A stretch of 64,000 bases of DNA from Chthoniobacter flavus Ellin428 (lineage in GTDB: Bacteria > Verrucomicrobiota > Verrucomicrobiia > Chthoniobacterales > Chthoniobacteraceae): NCBI RefSeq assembly GCF_000173075.1, contig NZ_ABVL01000019.1, forward strand, positions 1 through 64,000. Reading direction: 5' to 3'. Shown here piece after piece: positions 24,513 to 33,206 of the stretch; positions within the stretch are counted from its first letter, which is position 1; every line of letters begins with the position of its first letter. Both the position numbers and the translations under genes were made by a program. The notes under the pieces were generated by a model. The model did not search any database. It was not told the origin of the DNA and was given only the letters and a program-made list of their open reading frames with translations.

Positions 24513-26597
24513 ATGTCATCCTCTTCCGCTTCCCCCACCCGCGAATCATTCCTCGACCGGCTAGCGCGCCCGTGGGTGGCCTTCTTCTTGTATGTCGCCG
24601 CGGGTTTCGCGGTCTATGCACCGGCGCTGAATGGCACCCTCGTCTGGGACGATTACTATCTCGTCCGCGAAAACCCCTTCTTCCGCAGCCCCGTCTTCAG
24701 CCTTGAGGTCTTCCGGCATTACCTCTTCTTCGAGTCCTTCTCCACTTACTACCGGCCGGTGCAGAACTGGTCCTACATGCTGGACTACTGGATCTGGCGT
24801 GGCAGCCCGTTCGGCTATCACTGCACCAATATCCTCATTCATAGCCTGAGCGGCTTCCTGCTTTACCTGCTCCTGCGCCGTCTATTGCCAGGGCTGATGC
24901 CGAAGACCGCTGACGGCCAGCGCCCGCGCTGCGATGCTGCCGCGCTCCTGCTCGCGCTCATCTGGGTCGTGCACCCCATTCACAATGCCGCGGTCGCGTA
25001 TATTTCCGGGCGTGCCGACAGCCTCGCCGCACTCTTCTCCCTCAGCGCCTGGTTGCTCTTGCTAAAGGCGATGGAGCCAGGCGAGCCAGTGTGGAAAAAA
25101 GCCACGCTCGCGCTGCTCAGCGCCGTCTCATTGCTCATCGGCCTGTGCTCGAAAGAAATCGCCCTCGTCTGGCTGCTCTTGCTGCTCGTCCATTTGTTCG
25201 CCTTCGATCGCGAGCGCTCGTGGAAAACGAAGTGGACTGTCCTCGGCGCCGCGGTCGCGGTCTTCGCCTGCTACGCGATCCTGCATTCGCTGCCCGGCTA
25301 TCGCGCGCCCATGGAAGACGGCCCACCGGCGCCCTGGGCTGAGCGCGTGCTGCTCATGTTTCGCGCGCTGGGCGACTACACTGGCCTCATCTTTTTCCCG
25401 GTCAAGCTCTACATGGAGCGCTCCATCTCAAATCCCGCGATCTACCGCAGCGTTGCCTCGTGGCGCGACCATTCGCACTACGAGTATCTCTCGATCATCG
25501 GCCTGCTCGCGCTCCTCAGCGCCCTCGCGGGTTGCCTGAAAGCAGGCCCCGGCCGGCGCTGGCGGATCTTCGGCGCCGTGTGGTTCGCCCTCGCGTTCCT
25601 GCCCATTTCCAACCTCTTCCCGCTCAACGCCGAAGTCGCTGAGCACTGGATTTATCTGGCCAGCATCGGCTTCCTCATCTTCCTCGCCGGGGTCGTCATC
25701 GAATTGCCGCCGCGCGCCCACCGGCTCGCCGGCTGGGTCGCGGTCGTGGCCATCGTCGCGCTCGGCGTGCGCACGACGATTCGCGCCGGCGATTGGGTGG
25801 ACGCCGAGACCTTCTGCGCGCGCACCATCGCCGATGGTGGCGCCACCCCGCGCATCCTCAGCGCTCTCGCTGGCATCTACGGGCAGCGCGGCGAACTGCA
25901 AAAGCAGGAGCAAATCCTCCGCAAAATGATCGTGCAGTTTCCGGAATATGCGCCCGCCCGCCTGAATCTCGGCATCTGCCTTTCACGCCAGGGAAAGAAA
26001 GCGGAAGCCGAAGCGTTGCTCGGCGCCACCCACCAGCAGGCGGATCAAGTCGCGCGTCAGTATCCGCGCACCTGGACGGCCGCGCTGCAACTCGCGCAAC
26101 TGCGAACCGATGCCGGCCATCCCGACGAAGCGCTGGGCATTTTGCGCGAAGCCCGCGGACGTTTTCCGGACACGTGGGAGTTGATCAAAGGCGAGGCCGA
26201 GATGTTGCGCGAGACTTCCGGCCCCGCAACGGCCCTCCCGCTCGTGGAGGACTTCGCGGCGAAACATTGGTGGCACTACGATTCCCACGTCACACTCGGC
26301 GCGCTCCGCTTCGCCGCCGGTCAACCGGACGCCGCGATCCGCGCCCTGACCGCGGCCAGCCGCCTCGATATCTATGACGGCCGCGCGCTGGCCGGCGTGG
26401 CGGAAATCGAGAATACTGTCGGCCATTCCGACGAGGCCCTCGAGGTCCAGTTGCAAGCGATGGACCGCGATCCCGACCAGCCCAAGCATTACGCCGAGCT
26501 CGCCGCCATTCTCGAGAAGCTCGGGCGAAAAGCCGAAGCCGCCGCCGCTCTGCACAAGGCGCAGCTCCTCGCCGCCGAAGCGCGGCGAGGGTCGTAA
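24513..26597 (+). CDS. TMTC-like GT-C O-mannosyltransferase-type membrane protein with TPRs
   Basis: A 694-residue protein. Hydrophobic helices span about residues 20-430, then TPR units to the end (ILSALAGIYGQRGELQKQEQ, KHYAELAAILEKLGRKAEAA). The N-terminal loop has LVWDDYYLVRENPFF, and then STYYRPVQNWSYMLDYWIW and GYHCTNILIHSLSGFLLYLL; this WDD and YRP plus HxxNxxLH layout is characteristic of TMTC-type GT-C proteins. The ATG at 24513 is chosen because the preceding residues are not membrane-like. It is co-directional with pilin 2, after its terminator. The likely role is sugar transfer from a lipid carrier to secreted proteins; pilins are plausible but unproven acceptors. Confidence 0.8.
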   Translation: MSSSSASPTRESFLDRLARPWVAFFLYVAAGFAVYAPALNGTLVWDDYYLVRENPFFRSPVFSLEVFRHYLFFESFSTYYRPVQNWSYMLDYWIWRGSPFGYHCTNILIHSLSGFLLYLLLRRLLPGLMPKTADGQRPRCDAAALLLALIWVVHPIHNAAVAYISGRADSLAALFSLSAWLLLLKAMEPGEPVWKKATLALLSAVSLLIGLCSKEIALVWLLLLLVHLFAFDRERSWKTKWTVLGAAVAVFACYAILHSLPGYRAPMEDGPPAPWAERVLLMFRALGDYTGLIFFPVKLYMERSISNPAIYRSVASWRDHSHYEYLSIIGLLALLSALAGCLKAGPGRRWRIFGAVWFALAFLPISNLFPLNAEVAEHWIYLASIGFLIFLAGVVIELPPRAHRLAGWVAVVAIVALGVRTTIRAGDWVDAETFCARTIADGGATPRILSALAGIYGQRGELQKQEQILRKMIVQFPEYAPARLNLGICLSRQGKKAEAEALLGATHQQADQVARQYPRTWTAALQLAQLRTDAGHPDEALGILREARGRFPDTWELIKGEAEMLRETSGPATALPLVEDFAAKHWWHYDSHVTLGALRFAAGQPDAAIRALTAASRLDIYDGRALAGVAEIENTVGHSDEALEVQLQAMDRDPDQPKHYAELAAILEKLGRKAEAAAALHKAQLLAAEARRGS

Positions 26598-26636
26598 TCT
26601 CCTCGCGGTCACTCCGCTCGGAATGACACCGCGGGG
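26598..26636. terminator. Shared hairpin between convergent membrane-protein genes
   Basis: A long imperfect inverted repeat (CTCCTCGCGGTCACTCC / GGAATGACACCGCGGGGAG) starts right at the stop of the TMTC-like gene, in the 57-bp gap before the convergent DUF2079 gene. There is no T-run, so a role as bidirectional terminator or repeat element is inferred. Confidence 0.5.
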
Positions 26637-26654
26637 AGCGCTGAAAACCGACCC

Positions 26655-28721
26655 CTACTTCCCCGCCTTCGCCGGCTGAGAAAAATCCCCCGGCTTGATC
26701 TCTGCGCTGCCGAGGTCCAGCAGGGTGATCATGTAGGTCTGATCATGCGGCGGCAGCTTCTTGTGCCAGGCTGCCTCGTTGCCGTCGTAGAATTCGGCGA
26801 ACGCCGCGTGATTACCGGCATGCATCCAATTGGGAAACACCACGTTCCACTCCTCGATATGACGCCCTTCGCCGACCTCCGGCGCGCAGATGCCCTTGAG
26901 GATCGGATACAGCCGTTGGCCATCGGAGAACACCAGCACCATCCACGGAAACCGCCGCCGTTCGCCGGTGAAATTCCAGGTCATCTGGATCTTCCACGCC
27001 CCGGGTAACCGTTTCGTGATTTGGAATGACTCGATCGTGGTCTGGTCATCGATCTTCAGTGGGGTTCCCGGCAGTAACGGCAGCGACACCGCGCCCCGCC
27101 GCAGGACCGCCACGGCGTTGCGTGACTGCGTGTGCCAGTGCCCCTGTCGCAGGTAATCATTCAGCAGGCGATCGCTCGACGGAATCGAGTGCGTGGCATC
27201 CACATGACTCCACGGATGGTAATAACCGGCGAAGGTATTGAAGGTCAGCGTATCCGCGTAATCGATGACCACCACATCGCCCGGCGGTGGCGGTGTGTAA
27301 GTGGCGATGCTGAGCGTCTTCAGCCCTTTCAAGATGTGATGCAGCGAGATGATGTTCTCGCGTTTCGCGAGGTGTGAAAGGAAGCCCAGCCCCGCCGTCA
27401 CCGAGGCGTTGTCGGGAATATCCTCTAGCATCTGCGCCTTCCACTCGCGCTCCTCGAGCATCGCGCTCATGCCGGGGATCTCCTGCACCAATCCGTGCGC
27501 GGGGCCAAAGCGGAAATGCGCGGCCGTGCAGGCCAGCAGCACGCCCGCCGCGATCCACGTTTGCCGGCGGAATCGGGTGAGCGCCTCCGCTGCCGCGACC
27601 CAGAACAGCGGAATGAACGGCGCCGGATAATGCGCGCCCAGCGACCATTCCGAGTAGCGGTAGGAAAGCATGTGCTGGAGCAGCAACGGCGCGGCGACCA
27701 CAAACCAGCGCGGACGCAGCAACGGCAGGAGCAGCAGGGGCAGCAGCAGCGCGGGCAACATATTGCCCTGCGTGAGCGCCGTGTGCAGCGCACCGAAAAC
27801 GCGATGCGGTTCGGTGAAGAACTTATGGATGATATCGCCGGGCGAACTGCCGAGCTGTCCGTAGAGCTGGATGTAATCGACATTACCCGCATTGAGCGCC
27901 GGGCTGATCACTTTGCCGTAGATCAACAGCCACGTCACCGCGAGCAGCGCGGGCAGGATGTTCCATTGAAGCTGCCATTTGGAGAGCACCGCGCCGTCGG
28001 TGCTGGAGCGGGAGGTTTCCACCAGCGCCGACGGCGGCTCGCCCAAGGACCTGCCACCACTTGTCCCGTACGCCGCCGCCTCGGCGGTGCTCTCCATATC
28101 TCCGACCTTCGGCTTGCGCCCCTGTCTCCACTCGAGAAACGCCATCACCCCGCAATACATCACCAGCAACGGCGCCATGTTTTCCTTCACCCCAAGCACG
28201 GCGGTAAACCATACCCAAAACCACCCGTAGCGTCCCGCCAGCCGTGCCTCAATGAGGAGCAGCAGCAACGGCGCCGCCAAGGCCTCGGGGTGAAACTCGT
28301 AGACCGCAATGGAAAACGTCGCCGGAGTGATCAGCGTGGCCAGGGCGAGGAGCAACGCCGCGGTGGGTTGCAACTTGAGTTGCTTTCCGATGCGCCACGC
28401 GGTGAACGGCATGCTGGCAAAGGCGAGGGTCTGCACTGCGACAAACATCATGGGATGCGGCCAGATGGCGAAAAGCGGGGTAAGCAGAAAGACGATCGGC
28501 TCCGCGTGATTGCCCATCAGTGGCACATTGAGCAGCGAGACCATCCACTTCCCGCGCAGGGCCAGCCACAGCGCCTGCACATAAAAGGCGAGGTCGAACG
28601 TGCCGTATTGAAACGTCCACCAGTGCCACCACGAAACCGCGAAGGCCAGCCCCGAAAACAGCAACGCCGTCCAGATGAGAAAACGGCGCGCTTGGACAGT
28701 TTCGGAGGACATTGATGACAC
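26655..28721 (-). CDS. DUF2079 family polytopic membrane protein
   Basis: A 688-residue protein with about 10-11 transmembrane helices over residues 12-420 and a soluble C-terminal 270 residues. Family motifs are YGTFDLAFYVQALWLALRGK and LMGNHAEPIVFLLTPLFAIW, in which the acidic and His residues recall GT-C enzymes. FSIAVYEFHPEALAAPLLLL and LGVKENMAPLLV follow. DUF2079 proteins are thought to be GT-C-like, but their function is unknown. Residues about 209-248 are encoded by an inserted 115-bp inverted-repeat element (27981-28095) in a loop between helices; the frame survives. It converges on the TMTC-like gene. Confidence 0.85.
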   Translation of the reverse strand: MSSMSSETVQARRFLIWTALLFSGLAFAVSWWHWWTFQYGTFDLAFYVQALWLALRGKWMVSLLNVPLMGNHAEPIVFLLTPLFAIWPHPMMFVAVQTLAFASMPFTAWRIGKQLKLQPTAALLLALATLITPATFSIAVYEFHPEALAAPLLLLLIEARLAGRYGWFWVWFTAVLGVKENMAPLLVMYCGVMAFLEWRQGRKPKVGDMESTAEAAAYGTSGGRSLGEPPSALVETSRSSTDGAVLSKWQLQWNILPALLAVTWLLIYGKVISPALNAGNVDYIQLYGQLGSSPGDIIHKFFTEPHRVFGALHTALTQGNMLPALLLPLLLLPLLRPRWFVVAAPLLLQHMLSYRYSEWSLGAHYPAPFIPLFWVAAAEALTRFRRQTWIAAGVLLACTAAHFRFGPAHGLVQEIPGMSAMLEEREWKAQMLEDIPDNASVTAGLGFLSHLAKRENIISLHHILKGLKTLSIATYTPPPPGDVVVIDYADTLTFNTFAGYYHPWSHVDATHSIPSSDRLLNDYLRQGHWHTQSRNAVAVLRRGAVSLPLLPGTPLKIDDQTTIESFQITKRLPGAWKIQMTWNFTGERRRFPWMVLVFSDGQRLYPILKGICAPEVGEGRHIEEWNVVFPNWMHAGNHAAFAEFYDGNEAAWHKKLPPHDQTYMITLLDLGSAEIKPGDFSQPAKAGK
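27981..28095. mobile_element. 115-bp inverted-repeat element inserted in frame in the DUF2079 gene
   Basis: It is bounded by perfect 12-bp inverted ends, GGAGAGCACCGC and GCGGTGCTCTCC. Inside is a second inverted pair of 14 bp with one mismatch (27993-28006 with 28022-28035). The composition is strongly GC-rich and stem-forming, unlike the surrounding membrane-protein codons. It encodes a Ser/Gly/Ala-rich hydrophilic loop. It looks like a MITE or REP-like palindromic element; no transposase or obvious target duplication is seen. Confidence 0.6.
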
Positions 28722-28801
28722 TGAGTCGTAGCGGGCACCCCGCGAAAAGACAATTGTGCCGCTGTGTGTTGTAAGGCCCGTGCCGCCAGGGAATTTTTAA
28801 A

Positions 28802-28825
28802 ACGCAGAGACGCCGAGACGCAGAG
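28802..28825. repeat. Three tandem 8-bp units (ACGCAGAG type)
   Basis: ACGCAGAG, ACGCCGAG and ACGCAGAG lie in the divergent gap between the DUF2079 and NlpC/P60-like genes. The same unit occurs twice at 20627-20642. Confidence 0.7.
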
Positions 28826-28852
28826 GGGGTAAAGGAATCTGCACTGTGACGC

Positions 28853-29638
28853 ATGTCTCCGCTTAAACATTCACCCCGCCGCCTGACGGCCGTCTATTAC
28901 TCGACCGGGTTGATCATGTCGGTGATGCTGATTTGTGCGGTGCATTTCGCGGTCATCGCCTGGATGTGGCACCGGGCCACGCCGGCGCGGACCTTTGTTG
29001 ACCGGCTTTCCGGGCCGCTGGTGTCGCGGGAGGAGGTGCTTTCCATCGCGCAATCGTATGCGGAGCATCCGTGGACGGCCGCCGCACAAAATGTGCGACA
29101 CGGGGTCGATGCCCATGGCATCGATGTGCAGACGCCGGATGGACCGGCAAACAAGGCTGTGCCCGGTAAGTGGCGGGTCGGCCTGGAAAATGTGGGGCTG
29201 CCTTACAAATGGGGCGGTTTCGATACGCCGGAGAGTTTTGATGCCGGGGTCGCGGCGGGCAAGGCGGCTGGCGATGTTTACACCATCGGCAAGCGCCGCC
29301 GGGGAAATGCCGCGGTGAGTGACGAGGCCGTGGGGATCGACTGCTCGGGCTTCATTAGTCGCTGCTGGAAGCTGCCCGAGAAGTACGGCACGGCTACGCT
29401 GCCGGGTCTGTGCAACGCGCTGAAATCGACCGATGATTTGCTACCAGGCGACGTGATGGACGCGCCGAATGGGCACGTTGTGCTCTTTGTCCGCTGGTTG
29501 GATGGTGCGAAGTTCCGGGCGCTCTTTTACGAAGCGGAAGCAGAGCCTAAACCGAAGGTCGTTCTCAGTGAGCATAACCTCCTCTGGCTCCGCTTCTGCG
29601 GTGCCCGCCCATTCCGATTCGCGCTCATCGGGGAGTGA
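28853..29638 (+). CDS. Membrane-anchored NlpC/P60-like peptidase
   Basis: A 261-residue protein. One hydrophobic helix near residues 12-40 (STGLIMSVMLICAVHFAVIA) is a membrane anchor or uncleaved signal. The C-terminal half resembles NlpC/P60: LPYKWGGF, then the nucleophile motif GIDCSGFISRCW (Cys164) and the His motif NGHVVLFV (His208). LLPGDVMD before the His is also typical. Such enzymes cut peptidoglycan stem peptides or related amides outside the membrane. A 60-residue insertion (AGDVYTIGKRRRGNAAV region) between the WGGF and Cys motifs is unusual. It stands alone between divergent and downstream unrelated genes. Confidence 0.8.
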   Translation: MSPLKHSPRRLTAVYYSTGLIMSVMLICAVHFAVIAWMWHRATPARTFVDRLSGPLVSREEVLSIAQSYAEHPWTAAAQNVRHGVDAHGIDVQTPDGPANKAVPGKWRVGLENVGLPYKWGGFDTPESFDAGVAAGKAAGDVYTIGKRRRGNAAVSDEAVGIDCSGFISRCWKLPEKYGTATLPGLCNALKSTDDLLPGDVMDAPNGHVVLFVRWLDGAKFRALFYEAEAEPKPKVVLSEHNLLWLRFCGARPFRFALIGE

Positions 29639-29813
29639 CCGCGGCCGGTGGAGGGATGCGAGTTTTGACGACAGATTTCAGGACGCGACGGATTGGAGAA
29701 AACCCCGGCGAAGCCTCATCCGGGAAATCCAAAAAATCCGTGGTCAAAGCTCACATCCCCCTGCGTTTTAAAGCTGCTCGATACCTCGACCGTGATAGCC
29801 TTTCCAATCCCCT

Positions 29814-32201
29814 ATGAAATCCCCGTGCCTGTTGCTGCTCGTGGTATTCGCGCCGTTTGCTTTTGCGGCCGAACGTCAATTGTCACCCACCCGCGTGGAG
29901 GTTTCGCGGGATCTCTGGATTTCTTCGTATGAAAAGGAACGTGAGGGGAACAACGGGGCTTCGCCAAAGCTGAAGCTCAAAGGCATCCAGGAGTTTTTCC
30001 TTATCGACTTTGATCCGGTGCCCCTGCGTGGAAAGCGTGTGGTCCGGGCGGAATTGCACGTGCATCCCGAAGGCGCGGAATCGCTCGGGCGCACCACGGT
30101 TTCGAGCATCGCTGAAGAATGGGTCGAGGGCACGGGCACCGGTTATGCCCGTGTGCCGGGCGCGAGTTGTTTTGCCTGGGCGCGGACCGACCAGCAGCGC
30201 TGGCGGGATGTCGATATTACCGGTTCGATCAATGGCGCAGGAGGATCGCTTTGGGGATTCGGCGACCCGACGCCGCGCGATTCGGACGGCTGGCAGGTCA
30301 TTCCGGTTGCGCCGGAAGTAGTGCAGGCACGGCTCGATGGTGGCAGTTACGGCTTCTGCGTAATGGACGACGTCGGCAACGAATACACGCGGCATGGCGA
30401 GACCATCGAATACCGGCAGTTTCCCAATCGTTTCCTCACCAGTCGGGAAGGCTCGCGCAAGACCGCTCCGTACTTTGTGCTCTGGCTGGATGACCACCCG
30501 CCGCTTCTGGCGCCGCATCCGGCTCCGCCGCCGAACAGTCGCGATGTTGCGAAGTTGCCTGAACTTTCAGCGCCGCCCAAAGGTCCGCAACATGCATCGC
30601 CGTTCGCCGCGCATGACGAATTCGGCGAACCGCTTGCGTCGTTGGATTTCTCCGCGGCGCGCAACGAAGCGATCGCGTTCTATCTGGAAACGCCGTCCGC
30701 GGGCAGCGTGGTGGAGGAGGGCGGCGGGTTGCCGGTCTCGCTCTTCTCGGTGCGCAAGGTGGAAGGCCGCTTCGACCCGCTCGTGCCCGCGGGATGGAAG
30801 GCCGCGCCGGACTCGGAGGACGCCGGCACTTACGTGGAGATCTTTGTCCCGCGCGATGCGAGCCAGGGATCGCACGAAATCACCCTCAACGTGGCTGGCA
30901 AACACGTGCGCTTCGCGGTGCAGGTCTGGAACTTCACGCTGCCCGATCAGCTGTCCTTCATTCCGCAAATGAATTGTTACGGTCTGCCAGGACACGAGCG
31001 CGATTACTATCGGCTCGCGCACGATCATCGGGCCACCTTGAACCATCTGCTCTATGGCTGGACCGGGAAAGTGAAAGCGGCGCCGAAGATCGCGGCCGAT
31101 GGCCAGTGGGATTGGCGCGCTTGGGATGCGGAATACGGTCCGTTGTTCGATGGCTCCGCGTTTGCCGGCACACCGCGCGGACCGATACCGGTGGAGGCCT
31201 TTTACCTGCCGCTGAATGAAAACTGGCCCATGGACGAGGAAGGGCATTTTCGCGGTGGCTACTGGATCGAGAATGCTTATGACGACGCGTACTGGTCCCA
31301 GTTTCGCCATGCGGCGGCGCAGTTCGCGCAGCACTTCGCGGAGAAGAAATGGACCGAGCCGGTCTTCGAGTTTTATCTCAACAACAAGGTCTATTTCAAA
31401 CGCGACCGCGGCAACCGCTGGGATGCCTGCAGCGCACCATGGATTTTCGATGAGCCGGTCAACACCCAGGACTTTTGGGCGCTGCGTAAATTCGGGACGG
31501 AATTCTGGCGCGGTGTCGCCGCGAACCCGGGAGCGCATTTTGCCTTTCGCGCGGATATCTCGCGGCCGGAATGGCAACGCGACCTCCTCGACGGCGTGAC
31601 CAACACCGAAGTCGTCAGTGGCGTGCTGCGCACCTATCGTGATCGCGTCATCGGGCGGGCCCGCCGGCTGGGGAACCAAGTCTACATGTATGGCTCGGCG
31701 AATCGCATCGGTACAGCGAACATCGTTCCCGCCGCCTGGTGTGTGGAGACGTGGGCGCTTGGTGCCGATGGCGTGGTGCCCTGGCAGACGATTGGCCAGG
31801 AGAGCGCGTGGACCAAAGCGGATGAGCTTTCGCTATTCTATCCGACTGCCGATGGCCCCATTCCCAGTTTGCGGCTGAAATCCTTCCGCGCCGGAGAGCA
31901 ACTCGTGGAATATCTCACCCTGTATTGTGCCCTGGCCGGTGAAGATCGGGATGCCGTCGGCGCGGCCGTGCTGGCCGAGCCAGGAATGCATGCCGTGCTG
32001 AAAAAACAGTCCGAGGCCGATGCCGGTGATTCTCTTTTCGGCCCGGAAGCCCATCACACCTTTGTGGATTTGCGCCAGCGTCTCGGCGCGTGGCTCGATG
32101 CCAAAGCACCCGCTCCGCGAGACCGCTGGCACGACCCTCGTCCCACGCCGCAGAATCCGAACAACGTCCGGAAGATCGCCCCGCTGCCCGCGCCGCAGTG
32201 A
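29814..32201 (+). CDS. Secreted GH123 / DUF4091-like protein with N-terminal beta domain
   Basis: A 795-residue exported protein. The signal peptide is MKSPCLLLLVVFAPFAFA. Residues about 25-225 form a DNRLRE-like beta domain (VVRAELHVHPEGAESLG, EEWVEGTGTGYARVPGASC, GFCVMDDVGNEY). A beta-sandwich follows (GSHEITLNVAGKHVRFAVQV), then a barrel-like region from about 380 (QMNCYGLPGHERDYYRLAHD, HRATLNHLLYGWTG, AFYLPLNENWPMDEEG, FEFYLNNKVYFKRD). The sandwich-plus-barrel order is that of DUF4091 and GH123 proteins. It probably acts on extracellular polysaccharide. The acid pair is not certain; the DE-rich LNENWPMDEEG is a candidate site. It starts a monocistronic unit after a 175-bp gap in which nothing else is seen. 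Confidence 0.72.
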   Translation: MKSPCLLLLVVFAPFAFAAERQLSPTRVEVSRDLWISSYEKEREGNNGASPKLKLKGIQEFFLIDFDPVPLRGKRVVRAELHVHPEGAESLGRTTVSSIAEEWVEGTGTGYARVPGASCFAWARTDQQRWRDVDITGSINGAGGSLWGFGDPTPRDSDGWQVIPVAPEVVQARLDGGSYGFCVMDDVGNEYTRHGETIEYRQFPNRFLTSREGSRKTAPYFVLWLDDHPPLLAPHPAPPPNSRDVAKLPELSAPPKGPQHASPFAAHDEFGEPLASLDFSAARNEAIAFYLETPSAGSVVEEGGGLPVSLFSVRKVEGRFDPLVPAGWKAAPDSEDAGTYVEIFVPRDASQGSHEITLNVAGKHVRFAVQVWNFTLPDQLSFIPQMNCYGLPGHERDYYRLAHDHRATLNHLLYGWTGKVKAAPKIAADGQWDWRAWDAEYGPLFDGSAFAGTPRGPIPVEAFYLPLNENWPMDEEGHFRGGYWIENAYDDAYWSQFRHAAAQFAQHFAEKKWTEPVFEFYLNNKVYFKRDRGNRWDACSAPWIFDEPVNTQDFWALRKFGTEFWRGVAANPGAHFAFRADISRPEWQRDLLDGVTNTEVVSGVLRTYRDRVIGRARRLGNQVYMYGSANRIGTANIVPAAWCVETWALGADGVVPWQTIGQESAWTKADELSLFYPTADGPIPSLRLKSFRAGEQLVEYLTLYCALAGEDRDAVGAAVLAEPGMHAVLKKQSEADAGDSLFGPEAHHTFVDLRQRLGAWLDAKAPAPRDRWHDPRPTPQNPNNVRKIAPLPAPQ

Positions 32202-32280
32202 GGTTGTTTCGCGAATCCTTCTTTGGTGCGTACTATCCGTGAAGCGGATCACGTCATGCCCAAAGAAGATGTATCAGGTG

Positions 32281-33063
32281 CTAAAACACAAACGGCACGC
32301 CGAGTTTTTGGAACTCGGCTTTTTGTTCGCTGAGCCATTTGTCGCCGAGTTTTTCGAAGCCGCCTTTGGTTTTGTAATCCTTGAGGAATTCGTTGACCTG
32401 GGCGCGCAGGGAGTCGTTGCCTTTGCGCAGGCCGATGGCCCAGTCCTCGGATTGGAAAGGGGTGAGAATGGCGCGGGTGGTAGTGGAGTTTTTGCGCCAG
32501 TTTTGCAGGTTGGAGAGTTGATCGAAGAGGAAGGCGTTGGCTTTGCCCTGGACGACTTCGAGGACGCACGAAGCCGGTTGGTCGAGGACGAGGATGCGCG
32601 CCAGTTTCAAATGCTGCGTGGCGTAGATGTGGGCGGTGGTGCCTTTGACGACGGCGGCGGTGCGACCGACCTGGTCGAGGTCGGTTATGGACTGGATATC
32701 GCTCTTCGCGCCGACGAGCAGGCAGAGGCCGGTCTTCAAATACGGTTCGGAAAAGTCGATGGATTGGGCGCGCTCGGGGGTGGCGGTCATCGAGGAGATG
32801 ACGAGGTCGATGCGGTTGGTTTTGAGCGCGGGGATAAGGCCGCTGAAGGGGATGTTCTCGATCTTCACCGGGCGGTGGAGCGAGGCGCCGAGAGCGTAGG
32901 CGAGATCGACGCTCACGCCGCTGGGCGCGCCTTTGGTATCGCGGGTTTCGAAGGGCGGGTAGCTGAGATCCATGCCGACGACGAGGGGCGTGTTATCCGA
33001 GGCTCGGACGAGGGAGAGGCTGAGGAAGAGAAAGAGGAGCGTGAGGGTTTGGGCGGCTTTCAC
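32281..33063 (-). CDS. Amino-acid-type ABC transporter substrate-binding protein (SBP family 3)
   Basis: A 260-residue periplasmic binding protein. The GTG at 33063 begins a compact signal peptide (MKAAQTLTLLFLFLSLSLVRA); an ATG at 33111 would add 16 residues and is the alternative start. Motifs of solute-binding family 3 are LVVGMDLSYPPFETRD, GVSVDLAYALGA, FSGLIPALKTNRIDLVISSM, ATPERAQSIDFSEPYLKTGL, VVKGTTAH and a C-terminal WAIGLRKGNDSLRAQVNEFL. It binds polar amino acids or similar and normally feeds an ABC importer. No permease or ATPase gene is adjacent, so it is either an orphan or serves a sensor. It is divergent from the DUF6600 gene. Confidence 0.9.
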   Translation of the reverse strand: MKAAQTLTLLFLFLSLSLVRASDNTPLVVGMDLSYPPFETRDTKGAPSGVSVDLAYALGASLHRPVKIENIPFSGLIPALKTNRIDLVISSMTATPERAQSIDFSEPYLKTGLCLLVGAKSDIQSITDLDQVGRTAAVVKGTTAHIYATQHLKLARILVLDQPASCVLEVVQGKANAFLFDQLSNLQNWRKNSTTTRAILTPFQSEDWAIGLRKGNDSLRAQVNEFLKDYKTKGGFEKLGDKWLSEQKAEFQKLGVPFVF

Positions 33064-33206
33064 AGTGGGGAGGGTAGGGGAAGGGAGGGAAACATCCAAC
33101 TGCCTTTCCAATCCACCGTTCCCATCGGCAGCGATTTAGGAAAAGATACCGCAATTCGCGTGAATGAATCGCGGCTTGCTCCTGTCTCATCTGCATTATC
33201 CTCATC

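Noticed and set aside
27495-28715. A 406-residue plus-strand frame
   Set aside because: Antisense to the DUF2079 gene; Arg/Gln-rich mirror of membrane helices.
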